NCBI GenBank assembly: GCA_002725315.1
Contig: PBOL01000027.1
Location: 14,027-55,547, forward strand
DNA length: 41,521 bases
Direction: 5' to 3'
Source of the DNA: Methanobacteriota archaeon
Lineage (GTDB): Archaea; Thermoplasmatota; Poseidoniia; Poseidoniales; Thalassarchaeaceae
Shown: positions 34,801-41,456 of the stretch, piece by piece
How the letters are laid out: the number at the start of each line of letters is the position of its first letter
How positions within the stretch are numbered: position 1 is the stretch's first letter
Made by a program: the position numbers and the translations under genes
The notes under the pieces: model-generated
Seen by the model: only the letters and a program-made list of their open reading frames with translations
Databases searched by the model: none
Told to the model about the DNA's origin: nothing

Positions 34801-36204
34801 GCCGTAGCTTCCATCGGACTCAGAAGGAGGTAGTCCGGATCTATCCTCATAGAAATGGATGTGCAAGTCGGACCTTCTGTCGGCCCAGTACTCAATTGTG
34901 GTGAGGCTGCGCTCTCCCTCCATCCCAACAGAAGTTGGTAGCACACTGTCCGTTCTGATTACCACCTCGGCCTCTCTGGGGAGTAGCTCAGAGTCTCCAT
35001 TGGGGTGAAACCTGACCTCGATGTAAGCCAATTCCCACATCTCTCTTTCTCCATTGTCTTTAGGTGGAGAGAAGTGAATGTACCCGAAACCGGCGGAAAC
35101 TCCACAAGAGATCTCGATAGATTTCATTGAGGCCAATTCGGTGGAATTGTACCTATCTGGGCACTCGTCCTGCCCCCCGTTGTCGAACCTCAGGGAATAG
35201 GGCGATGAAATCGCAGCGAATGTGATTCCTGACTCTGACGGGGTACTTCCTATTCCCAGAGTCAGTAGCGCGAAAAGTGCGTCTCCGAATCCAAATGCTG
35301 CCTCAGATAGATCGAAGTAGAAACGCTCGATTCCCACTTCGAATTTGAAGAGATTTGGAGGAGTCGTGAATCTTGAGTCGATCACCCAGATGTATGTCTC
35401 TCCCTCTCCCAAGTTCAGAACTGTTCCAGAGTCGGAATATGAGAAAGCCTTGATGAGCGAAACCTGCAATGAGTCCATTTCATTCCAATCAGGGTCAGAT
35501 GCGCTGTTCCCGATCTCCCTAACTGTGAATTCAATGCCGGGCTCGATCCAGAGAGTGTCACCCTCGATACCCCATCCTCCGATGAACTCGACATCGACGC
35601 TGAGTCCGACTTGGATATCATCGTCTCCATCGTTGTCGACGTCAACCGCGTGAAGGAGTGCTTCAGTCTCAGTGTTTAGTATTGAGAACAATGATGCAGA
35701 GAAGGATACTACCTCGATCTGCTCCACCACATTTCCATCTTTGTCGGTGTACTGGGTCCAAATCACATAGTCGGTGATATTGAACAGAGTCTGCCAAATA
35801 TTCTCGACGAACCCAGGAGGTCTCATTCCGGGGTCTAGTAGCATCTCATAGGGGGCAGGGTGAGTGGCAGAGTGGGGGAGGGTACTTGTCATCGAGACTC
35901 CCTCCATCGCTGTACCTACCAGTGAAATTGGACTCTCGGAGTCAGACTCCGTTACCGAATCCCGCACCTGTTCAATACTCGGATCAGCCAGAGATGAGAT
36001 GGAGTTTGAATTGAGTATCTCGCTCCTCTCTTGGAGCATTTCGTCCAGTTCGTCCAGTACTCCGAAGTCTTTTGATTCTACTCTGGGCTCCCCGGTAACG
36101 CTGCTAAGTGGGGAGAAGAGTGGAAGAATCAGTACAGCGAGGCAAATTATCGCGATTTTTAGAGAAGGGTCGCGATTACTAACCTCGCCGATTGGCTCGT
36201 CCAT
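31834..36204 (-). CDS. Very large exported protein of unknown function
   Basis: A 1456-residue protein with no family I can name. The start at 36204 (MDEPIGEVSNRDPSLKI) has AGGAGGTG eight bases upstream; reading further up adds 35 residues with no support. A hydrophobic helix at about residues 15-35 (IAIICLAVLILPLFSPLSSV) is a signal anchor or signal peptide. The rest is rich in Ser, Gly, Asp and beta-prone stretches. A calcium-binding-like AVDVDNDGDDDIQVGLS sits near residue 190. The middle and end hold repeated blocks with similar wording, for example SFSDSNDTQEQ, SLKVPTGSDSGP and FHALLLDRGAGSRTEI, so internal duplication is likely but unproven. The C-terminus is only mildly hydrophobic (ISSGILTLLATFGGGS). 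Its stop overlaps the next gene by one base. Adhesion or a structural surface role is a guess. Confidence 0.8.
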   Translation of the reverse strand: MDEPIGEVSNRDPSLKIAIICLAVLILPLFSPLSSVTGEPRVESKDFGVLDELDEMLQERSEILNSNSISSLADPSIEQVRDSVTESDSESPISLVGTAMEGVSMTSTLPHSATHPAPYEMLLDPGMRPPGFVENIWQTLFNITDYVIWTQYTDKDGNVVEQIEVVSFSASLFSILNTETEALLHAVDVDNDGDDDIQVGLSVDVEFIGGWGIEGDTLWIEPGIEFTVREIGNSASDPDWNEMDSLQVSLIKAFSYSDSGTVLNLGEGETYIWVIDSRFTTPPNLFKFEVGIERFYFDLSEAAFGFGDALFALLTLGIGSTPSESGITFAAISSPYSLRFDNGGQDECPDRYNSTELASMKSIEISCGVSAGFGYIHFSPPKDNGEREMWELAYIEVRFHPNGDSELLPREAEVVIRTDSVLPTSVGMEGERSLTTIEYWADRRSDLHIHFYEDRSGLPPSESDGSYGNTTDSMGWFRGMPAGSLTDNQIERVFRLLGSSDEPELPGSIPDRLGLIIGIKNFTRDSSQNVDDPTLPINPADPPESLIILRSVQQLELLDYTSWFSRGGSDEDHRRIHIRASSIPTAVAVYGSFGLGGSPEANNSLDSGDNLDFISKIMDSVILNIVDVFLDVGNVLNDVPSTVVDVISGGTGAGGIAGRDIHLVMTDSWLESRNPTPLDSVIMQIVSSDHPTVTGNHIMLAQDRGLGKIQTDDGLKDPLVPVAASINFSGLQAFSFSDSNDTQEQTMSLESFSSEPIAFTFVNHDTGNLSGSYHQSLWLSDLPNSISVIVNPDGQQYSASSPVESIVYTGLEGFQRQAARITDLPDSFSTTSGSVLSFNSSIPIGKIEAQLSDSNNPLSMGGDHFLFHHDPSNQTSSLSAAISGISQVGWIPPLEEGAQGTTGMGTAFATFEGQNPFMINVGNAPTTDQLPLSVLAEIDPMPPQVSLKVPTGSDSGPSLDVPELNTSNGISGLAFFIGGFADLGRSVNGVLAGITTDISTGSASGEEDFSFGLGLDADSEFDLVVQSSMGHASVDEPEWVHGVSLNSATSGISDGFFLKTWIPNLPAKVDLSVSRTAIEEGQLWDISLGLEGWKPFNSELVISFKGVNGQDLFLTLEGLEVGERTSVVLDSEFRIQTMGGVTQTSTSTMYGMSNRLDWFHALLLDRGAGSRTEIMVQDIPESVAIQASIGTAISMDMTVPEEFRIDGIGVGSIMLQQMQWMEGAWWPATMFLTQVPGSMNLTTEPDMDFDITQNLAFQGLPVLDFSSSTEGMSLYIEAQGRAINSKGDIVLLAEGLSDRLSVKPTDSYGLNIRSGGDGVSKLYIRATDIPTVPPVVLEEMELLGEDLKSATIHVREIAGPYSIIEVKDVKSGRIVASARASAEVGGTVFDLRGVMLDAQATGGVPTGTTLGVNGLASDLSLMNMVPGFSGSTSHIMAPEPISSGILTLLATFGGGS

Positions 36205-36210
36205 ATTGGT

Positions 36211-36229
36211 CGCACCTCCTAGAGGTGCG
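36211..36229. promoter_or_regulatory. Inverted repeat overlapping the Shine-Dalgarno of the large exported protein gene
   Basis: Perfect 8-bp arms CGCACCTC and GAGGTGCG with a 3-base spacer CTA. On the minus strand the arm nearest the gene contains the Shine-Dalgarno AGGAGGTG (36213-36220), so a message hairpin would hide the ribosome site. A TATA-like CATATA at 36231-36236 lies 27-32 bases from the ATG; if that box is used, the transcript would be nearly leaderless and the repeat would act in DNA as an operator instead. Confidence 0.55.
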
Positions 36230-36280
36230 CTATATGGTATTGCCCTGCGTGTACCATTCAGTATCGTCGTTTCGACGTAC

Positions 36281-38542
36281 TCAGAGGCCAACCAACTCTT
36301 CGGACCCACAATGAGGGCAATTGGTGTATGCAGAGTCTATCCCGGGTGGAAGCTCTAGTTCGAATCTATCCGAACATGATGAGCAGTCTTTCCTGACCTT
36401 TCTTGAGTCGTCATCACTTGCTTTCTCGATATTTGTTTCTAGGTCTAGGTTGGCGATTTCAGATTGTAACTCGTCTACTTCCGAAGTTCCCATGGTAGGT
36501 TCAGAAATCTGAGTTTTATCGATGAGGTCGTTAATGTCGATTTCGACGGGGGTCCGGACCTGTGGTTCGTAGGATGGCTGAAATGGATTGGTTGTCCTTT
36601 GTCCCCACATTCCAACATCTTCGGGAGGCTTCTCAGTGGTCTGAGCTTCCTCTTCATTTTCCTCTTCCTGTTCGACGATGTCGGACATTTTTCTCCTTAC
36701 TGCTAGGTTGAATGCGATGAAGCCGCCTACTGCAATAATCCCAATCACAAAGACAGCGATTATGGCTAGTCCTAGGGCTCCAAGTCCGCCTCCGGTTTCT
36801 TCGCCCTCTACTACAACAAGAATCTCCGCGAATGTGGTAAGTCCTGCTTCATTTTCCACTCTGCAGTACACATTCTGGGGTCCTTCTGTGCTGAACACGT
36901 GAATTACTTGGGGTCCGATGAATTCAATCTCATTTTCAGTGCCCTGCTCGATAATCCATGTGTATGAGATTGATGAGGACTGGTTATCGATTGCAGAAAT
37001 CTGGAAAATTACCGGGTCCCCCACAGTTGCTTCGGCCTGGGAATTGTATGGAAGTGAATCTACCAGTTGCAGTAGAATCTCCGGTGGCGTTATGTCTACA
37101 AAGGAGACTTCGAGGTCATCCTGTGAACTCCTTCCCGACTTGTCGGTAACTAACAAAGAGACGATGTGGACGCCTGGGGAGAAGTCGTCGATGACTTCTA
37201 TGTTAATGGAAGAAGATGCGTCTTCGTCCACCCCTGTCTGTATCGAATAGTTCGACTCGATAATATTGCCATCCAATAGCCAATCGACCCTGTCGACCCC
37301 CCAGTTGTCACTGAACCATCCGCTGATCTCCAGGACCTCCCCATATCCCTTGACAATGGTTTCTCCACCGCCTATGGAGACAACGGGGTCCGATTGGTCG
37401 ATTACCGAGACCTCTATGGTCGAGCTTGCACTTCTAGAGTCGGTCGAGGTAGCCCAAAGTCGAACTGGGTAGATCCCTGGAGAGTCCCAAACATGGGTAA
37501 CAGAGTATCCTGATGCATCAGATACTCCATCGTCATCGATATCCCATGAGAATGACGAGCCTTCAATCTGTTCTGATTTGTTCGGAGTATCTAATGCAGA
37601 AAGAGAGACTTGTGCTCCGACATCTACCGATTCCAAATTTGTCTCACTCGAGATGATTGGATTGAGTATCGGAGTCAAGGTGACAGTCACTGTTACTGCT
37701 GCATGGGAAGTCCCTGCTCCCCCTCCTCCCGGCCCGGCTCTGTTGTCAACAACGACGTATAGATCCTCATCTCCAATACCGCTAACCTCCCAGAGGTTCG
37801 TTCTTTCCGTGGTAACCAATAACATGTCAGCCGAAACAATCCTCGATGAGGATGACCAGTTTTCACTAGGCGAGTACAGGGAAAATGCGTCTTCGTTCAT
37901 TACGAAAATATCTGGGAAGCCTTGCATGGTTCTGGCTTGTATTCTCATCTGAGTTCCTTCGTCAACCGAAAAAGGACCAGCGGCCACAGAGAAACTATCT
38001 GCTTCCACCCTGTGAATTGAGTCTGAAAGTGTGAAGGGCTCTGGAGTGATTATTCCTGCCTCTAGCGAGGCCTCCGAAGCCTGGCCTCCTTGGGACCCAT
38101 GGCCCGCATCGCTGGGATGTGCTAGGTTGTCGATGACCAAGTACCATCTCGTTGTTTCTCTGTCGCTTGGCACTGACCAGTGCCACTCACCAGAACCGGA
38201 AAAGGACTCGAAAACTGATTCGGACTGCCAAACAGAATCTATTCGATACGTTTGCTCACTCTGATATATCGATACAGTGCTTGCTGAGAACAGCAAGATG
38301 TCGACATCGTTATCCGATGAAATTTGGAAGGCTATGGACTCCCCCTGTTGGAGTTCCCCTAGGTCGACTCTAATGCAAGACTGATCGGGAATAGTCCAGT
38401 TTGAGGGCAAAGAGTCCATACTGGAGTTAGAGCAGGAAATCACACCTCTCGAAACAGGACTAGCCGTAGAAGCATATGGGGCCAGGACTAGGATTGCTAG
38501 AGCAATCAGAGAAGCCCGACGCATTGTCCGGCCGTCCGCCAT
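36281..38542 (-). CDS. Exported PKD/Ig-domain protein with membrane anchor and cytosolic zinc ribbon
   Basis: A 753-residue protein. A signal peptide (MRRASLIALAILVLAPYAST from Met7) is followed by two PPC-like beta domains (each ending in a WYLVIDN or LYVVVDN strand), then three PKD or Ig-like domains: SWDIDDDGVSDASGYSVTHV and GIYPVRLWATSTDS are typical PKD, and YTWIIEQGTENEIEF with QNVYCRVENEAG is another. The membrane helix is at about 589-615. The 138-residue cytosolic part has an acidic segment and ends with a zinc ribbon, CSSC (720-723) and CPHC (742-745). PKD domains bind surface polymers or mediate contacts; the zinc ribbon could report to a cytosolic partner (inference). Met1 and Met7 are both possible starts; no Shine-Dalgarno is seen for either. 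Confidence 0.8.
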   Translation of the reverse strand: MADGRTMRRASLIALAILVLAPYASTASPVSRGVISCSNSSMDSLPSNWTIPDQSCIRVDLGELQQGESIAFQISSDNDVDILLFSASTVSIYQSEQTYRIDSVWQSESVFESFSGSGEWHWSVPSDRETTRWYLVIDNLAHPSDAGHGSQGGQASEASLEAGIITPEPFTLSDSIHRVEADSFSVAAGPFSVDEGTQMRIQARTMQGFPDIFVMNEDAFSLYSPSENWSSSSRIVSADMLLVTTERTNLWEVSGIGDEDLYVVVDNRAGPGGGGAGTSHAAVTVTVTLTPILNPIISSETNLESVDVGAQVSLSALDTPNKSEQIEGSSFSWDIDDDGVSDASGYSVTHVWDSPGIYPVRLWATSTDSRSASSTIEVSVIDQSDPVVSIGGGETIVKGYGEVLEISGWFSDNWGVDRVDWLLDGNIIESNYSIQTGVDEDASSSINIEVIDDFSPGVHIVSLLVTDKSGRSSQDDLEVSFVDITPPEILLQLVDSLPYNSQAEATVGDPVIFQISAIDNQSSSISYTWIIEQGTENEIEFIGPQVIHVFSTEGPQNVYCRVENEAGLTTFAEILVVVEGEETGGGLGALGLAIIAVFVIGIIAVGGFIAFNLAVRRKMSDIVEQEEENEEEAQTTEKPPEDVGMWGQRTTNPFQPSYEPQVRTPVEIDINDLIDKTQISEPTMGTSEVDELQSEIANLDLETNIEKASDDDSRKVRKDCSSCSDRFELELPPGIDSAYTNCPHCGSEELVGL

Positions 38543-38592
38543 TTACTTTTGAACGATATCGCAGTCGCGTTCATGACTTGCTTGGCAGTTGA

Positions 38593-38874
38593 CTAGGAAT
38601 TTCGGGGGATGGGAGTAGGCGGGAACCAACGCAGGAGAACCACGTCCCCTACAGAACGGACCCATCCCCATGGTACGGCAACGTGGATTCGACCCTCAAC
38701 AAGACTCTCAGGTGGGTCCGATACGAAAATGTGGGTGCAAGACCAGTTGTTTACATCTATTACAGAATCATGTACCGTTCCAAGAAGCCTACCGTCGGGA
38801 ATAATCACGGGAAGACCCCTAATTTCCGAGGCGTGACGGTCTGCCATCGCGTTACGCCCCAAAGCATGTGGCAT
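38593..38874 (-). CDS. PRC-barrel domain protein
   Basis: A 93-residue protein consisting of one PRC-barrel: ASEIRGLPVIIPDGRLLGTV (about 15-34) is the usual first strand pair, followed by DSVIDVNNWSCTHIFV and VAVPWGWVRSVGDVVLL, where the second half of the barrel forms. PRC-barrels occur in RNA maturation (RimM) and in small archaeal proteins of unknown role. It lies 21 bases after the eL15 stop on the same strand, so a ribosome-linked role is plausible but unproven. ATG at 38847 (MADRHASEIRG) is an alternative start closer to the domain edge. Confidence 0.8.
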   Translation of the reverse strand: MPHALGRNAMADRHASEIRGLPVIIPDGRLLGTVHDSVIDVNNWSCTHIFVSDPPESLVEGRIHVAVPWGWVRSVGDVVLLRWFPPTPIPRNS

Positions 38875-38895
38875 CAATATGACGGAAGAGAGGGG

Positions 38896-39483
38896 TTACT
38901 TTCCCCTATTCTTGTTGGCCTTTAGGCTTGGTCGGAGCTTCTCCGCACCCTTGCCCTTGTTCAGAAGGCCCCTGCCTCTCTTGCCCGCTCCGGTCTTTCC
39001 TCGGAAGGCGCGGCCCCTGTGGCTAGAACCACTGGAAACCCAACCAAGTTGCTTGTCGGACTTTATCGCTGGATGAGATGGATCGATCATTATGACCTCG
39101 TAGAACTTGTTCTTCCCGTCCTCTCCGACCCAGTATGAATTCAAGACCTCCATGTTTGGAAACCTCCTGGCAGTCCTTTCCTCCGCAATCCTCTGGATTG
39201 ACTTGGCCATTGTGATCTTCTTTATCCCCGCCTTTGATGGCTTCCTCTTCATGTGGATCTTGCCCTTTCTGAGTCCACCCCTGCGGACTCTGGTCCGTAC
39301 TACGACAACACCCTGCTTGGCCTTGTATCCAACTCTGCGAGCGGCATCAATACGCGTGGGCTTCTCTATTCGGCAGAATACCGGCTCTCTCCTCCAGCTT
39401 GCCATTCTAGCCACCCTATGCCTGGAAGGGATTGTTTCCTTAGGCTGCTTCCACATGCTCCTAACGTGTTGATGCAGTCCCAT
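38896..39483 (-). CDS. rpl15e: Ribosomal protein eL15
   Basis: A 195-residue basic protein of the large ribosomal subunit found only in archaea and eukaryotes. Family landmarks are MWKQPKETIPSRHRVARMASWRR split over residues 10-32, RIDAARRVGYKAKQGVVVVR (44-63), RVRRGGLRKGKIHMKRKPSK (65-84), RTARRFPNMEVLNSYWVGED (104-123) and YEVIMIDPSHPAIKSD, with a Gly/Arg/Lys-rich tail. The ATG at 39483 is preceded by GGAGGAG five bases away. It shares an AT-rich palindromic promoter element with the divergent serine kinase-like gene. Confidence 0.96.
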   Translation of the reverse strand: MGLHQHVRSMWKQPKETIPSRHRVARMASWRREPVFCRIEKPTRIDAARRVGYKAKQGVVVVRTRVRRGGLRKGKIHMKRKPSKAGIKKITMAKSIQRIAEERTARRFPNMEVLNSYWVGEDGKNKFYEVIMIDPSHPAIKSDKQLGWVSSGSSHRGRAFRGKTGAGKRGRGLLNKGKGAEKLRPSLKANKNRGK

Positions 39484-39515
39484 TAGTACTCCTCCAGCGG
39501 CCCGCCGACCTAGAA

Positions 39516-39527
39516 CTCATTTATGAG
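39516..39527. promoter_or_regulatory. Shared palindromic TATA element between eL15 and the SerK-like gene
   Basis: CTCATTTATGAG has 5-bp inverted arms around TT and can serve both strands. Rightward it lies about 26-31 bases before the GTG at 39551; leftward it would start a short eL15 leader that holds GGAGGAG. Confidence 0.5.
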
Positions 39528-39550
39528 CCTGCTTGCCTCTCAATAATTCA

Positions 39551-39961
39551 GTGATTGAGGAGCAAGTCGACATTCACATCGTCGAAAGAAGTTCGCTGAG
39601 GGGGCATGAGGAGGTGATTCCCTCCAATCTAGAAACCAGAATTAGCAAGCTGCAGAATAAGGGATTCTACAAACCAATTATCGTAGATTCGGAAACATTG
39701 GTGATTCTGGATGGCCATCACAAGTGGACAGCTGCCGGAGTTCTTGACCTCAATTGGGTTCCAGTAGTGAAGGTGAACTACCTTTCTGATCCCAGTGTGA
39801 CAGTTGATGTTTGGCCGGGGTGCGGCAAGGAACTGATTAACAAGGAGGAAGTAATCGAAATGGGACTATCGGAGGATGTTTTCCCTCCGAAGACGAGCAG
39901 GCACATCTTCGAATTCGAAGTTCCCCAAATACAAGTCCCGCTCAAGAGCCTGAGAGCTTAG
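39551..39961 (+). CDS. SerK-like ParB/sulfiredoxin-fold protein, possible free-serine kinase
   Basis: A 136-residue protein. It has the blocks of archaeal SerK (the ADP- or ATP-dependent free-serine kinase): RGHEEVIPSNLETRI (17-30) with the His-Glu-Glu that includes the catalytic Glu, VILDGHHKWTAAGVL (51-65) with the phosphate-binding DGHH, and VFPPKTSRHIF (110-120), matching the C-terminal PKTTRH motif. Thermococcus SerK is about 240 residues and carries an extra domain between the last two motifs; here only about 50 residues lie there. If active, it would form O-phosphoserine from serine for cysteine synthesis. I start at the GTG at 39551 because TTTATG lies at promoter distance, giving a leaderless message; a TTG at 39533 would add six residues. 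Its stop directly abuts the tRNA-Tyr gene. Confidence 0.75.
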   Translation: MIEEQVDIHIVERSSLRGHEEVIPSNLETRISKLQNKGFYKPIIVDSETLVILDGHHKWTAAGVLDLNWVPVVKVNYLSDPSVTVDVWPGCGKELINKEEVIEMGLSEDVFPPKTSRHIFEFEVPQIQVPLKSLRA

Positions 39962-40066
39962 TGGTCCGCGCTCCCGGACTTGAACCGGGGACCCCCTGAT
40001 GGCTGCCTACAACCAATGTGTTTCCAGTCTACAGTCAGGTGCTCTAGCCATCTGAGCTAAGCGCGG
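39962..40066 (-). tRNA. tRNA-Tyr (GUA) with intron; CCA encoded
   Basis: On the minus strand, CCGCGCT (40066-40060) pairs with AGCGCGG (39972-39966), giving C1:G72, the tyrosine identity pair of archaea. The D arm is GCTC/GAGC, the anticodon stem CCTGA/TCAGG and the T arm CCCGG-TTCAAGT-CCGGG. The anticodon GTA is at 40032-40030 in loop CTGTAG|A. Discriminator A73 and CCA (39965-39962) are encoded. A 28-base intron interrupts the anticodon loop after position 37. CATAAG at 40090-40095 is a good box A. Confidence 0.95.
40001..40028 (-). other. tRNA-Tyr intron (bulge-helix-bulge, position 37/38)
   Basis: The precursor folds into the canonical motif: CTGT of the anticodon loop pairs with GCAG of the intron (C-G, T-A, G-C, T.G), flanked by three-base bulges AGA and CCA. 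The archaeal splicing endonuclease would cut AG^A and CC^A, removing 28 bases and restoring a seven-base anticodon loop. Confidence 0.9.
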
Positions 40067-40089
40067 TTGAGTTGTGGAGGGACTTTCGC

Positions 40090-40095
40090 CTTATG
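40090..40095 (-). promoter_or_regulatory. TATA-like box for tRNA-Tyr
   Basis: CATAAG on the minus strand lies 24-29 bases before the first base of the tRNA (40066), the usual distance for an archaeal promoter. The 158 bases between the tRNA and ftsZ contain no gene that I can support. Confidence 0.5.
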
Positions 40096-40224
40096 TCGCT
40101 TTCCAGTCAAAGACGATAATTCCCGAAGTTGTGTGATATTGAGTAACCCCTCCGCGCTAGCCGATAGGTCAGATAATCGGCTTGTAGAACTGATTGATTC
40201 CCTCAACGGTTAAGAAGGCGAAGA

Positions 40225-41406
40225 ATGGACTGGGGGGGCGTAATAGGCAGCGATGCCTGGGATGCACGAGGCGGGTTGATGGTAGAGGTCCCTAGCAGTT
40301 CAGTGGCTCCTGAAGCCGATTCTCACGCTCCAACGAGGGTTCCCACAGCGCTTAGGGACCGGGAGCTGGAGAGCTTCGGTCCTCCCGATCCAAGGATACT
40401 GGTTTGCGGATGTGGTGGGTCCGGCAACAACACCATGAACAGAATCACCCACATAGGCGTTGAAGGCGCAATAACGGTAGCAATCAACACAGACAAGCAG
40501 CACCTGGACAATACCAGGGCTATGCAGAAGTTACTGGTCGGCAGGCACATCACCAGGGGCCTTGGTGCCGGTGGAGACCCAGTGATGGGAAGAAGATGCG
40601 CGGAAGCGGGCAGGGATGTAATCACCAAGATTGTTGAGGGTGCGGACCTGGTTTTCGTTACCGCTGGCCTGGGAGGGGGCACTGGTACAGGGATTGCACC
40701 AGTGGTTGCTGAAGAAGCAAAGCGTTCTGGAGCACTTGTTGTGGCTGTCGTTACAACTCCATTCACGGTAGAAAGGAGGCAGCGTATGCAACGTGCTCTA
40801 GAAGGCCTGGACATGGTTAGGAAGGCCGCAGACGCAGTATTGGTTCTTGACAACAACAGACTGATGCACTTCGTCCCAAACCTACCACTAGACGAGGCTT
40901 TCAGCATCATGGACCAACTGATTGCAGAGATTGTGAAGGGAGTGGTTGAGACAATCACCCTTCCAAGCCTGATAAATCTCGACTTCGCAGATGTCCGCAC
41001 GATTATGAAAGGAGGCGGGGTTACAATGATGCTCTATGGTGAGAGCGACCAGGGGCCAGAAGAGGTTGTTCACGAATCTCTGAACCACCCACTTCTGGAC
41101 ATTGAGATTGATGGGGCTACAGGTGCCCTGATTCACGTCACTGGAGGGCCATATATGACATTGGAGCAAGCCAATCAGGTCTGTGACTTGATGACTGCTA
41201 GGCTTTCACCGAACGCGAACGTGATTTTCGGAGCCAGACAGGATCCTGCATTTGGGGACACGATCAAGGTAATGTCGATAATAACCGGAGTGGCGCACGA
41301 GAGGTTGGACCGAGAGATGATGAGCGCGGACATGTTAGGAGACGCGTTGAACATTGCAAGAAGAGGCAGAGAGAGGGCAGACAGCGGATTTCAGAGGTTC
41401 GATTAG
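40225..41406 (+). CDS. ftsZ: Cell division protein FtsZ
   Basis: A 393-residue tubulin-like GTPase that forms the division ring. After a poorly conserved N-terminal stretch of about 55 residues comes the GTPase domain: ILVCGCGGSGNNTMNRI (58-74), AINTDKQHL (86-94), the tubulin signature GLGGGTGTGIAPVVAEEA (148-165), and the T7 loop NLDFADVRTIMKGGG (251-265) that completes the active site of the next subunit. The C-terminal half ends GFQRFD without the bacterial-type conserved tail. The ATG at 40225 gives the longest form; the ATG at 40279 (MVEVPSSSVAP) would also keep the whole domain. The upstream gap has no clear TATA box or Shine-Dalgarno, so the start is uncertain. Confidence 0.95.
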   Translation: MDWGGVIGSDAWDARGGLMVEVPSSSVAPEADSHAPTRVPTALRDRELESFGPPDPRILVCGCGGSGNNTMNRITHIGVEGAITVAINTDKQHLDNTRAMQKLLVGRHITRGLGAGGDPVMGRRCAEAGRDVITKIVEGADLVFVTAGLGGGTGTGIAPVVAEEAKRSGALVVAVVTTPFTVERRQRMQRALEGLDMVRKAADAVLVLDNNRLMHFVPNLPLDEAFSIMDQLIAEIVKGVVETITLPSLINLDFADVRTIMKGGGVTMMLYGESDQGPEEVVHESLNHPLLDIEIDGATGALIHVTGGPYMTLEQANQVCDLMTARLSPNANVIFGARQDPAFGDTIKVMSIITGVAHERLDREMMSADMLGDALNIARRGRERADSGFQRFD

Positions 41407-41456
41407 GTGAACGGGAGTGGATAAGCCTCAAACGGGTCGTTCAGGAGTGTGGTTCA

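Noticed and set aside
39551-39961. Chromosome-partition ParB
   Set aside because: The DGHH and PPKTSRH motifs and absence of a helix-turn-helix domain fit SerK-like proteins better than ParB.
40323-41000. A 225-codon minus-strand frame opposite ftsZ
   Set aside because: Antisense of the FtsZ GTPase domain; no independent start signal or family match.
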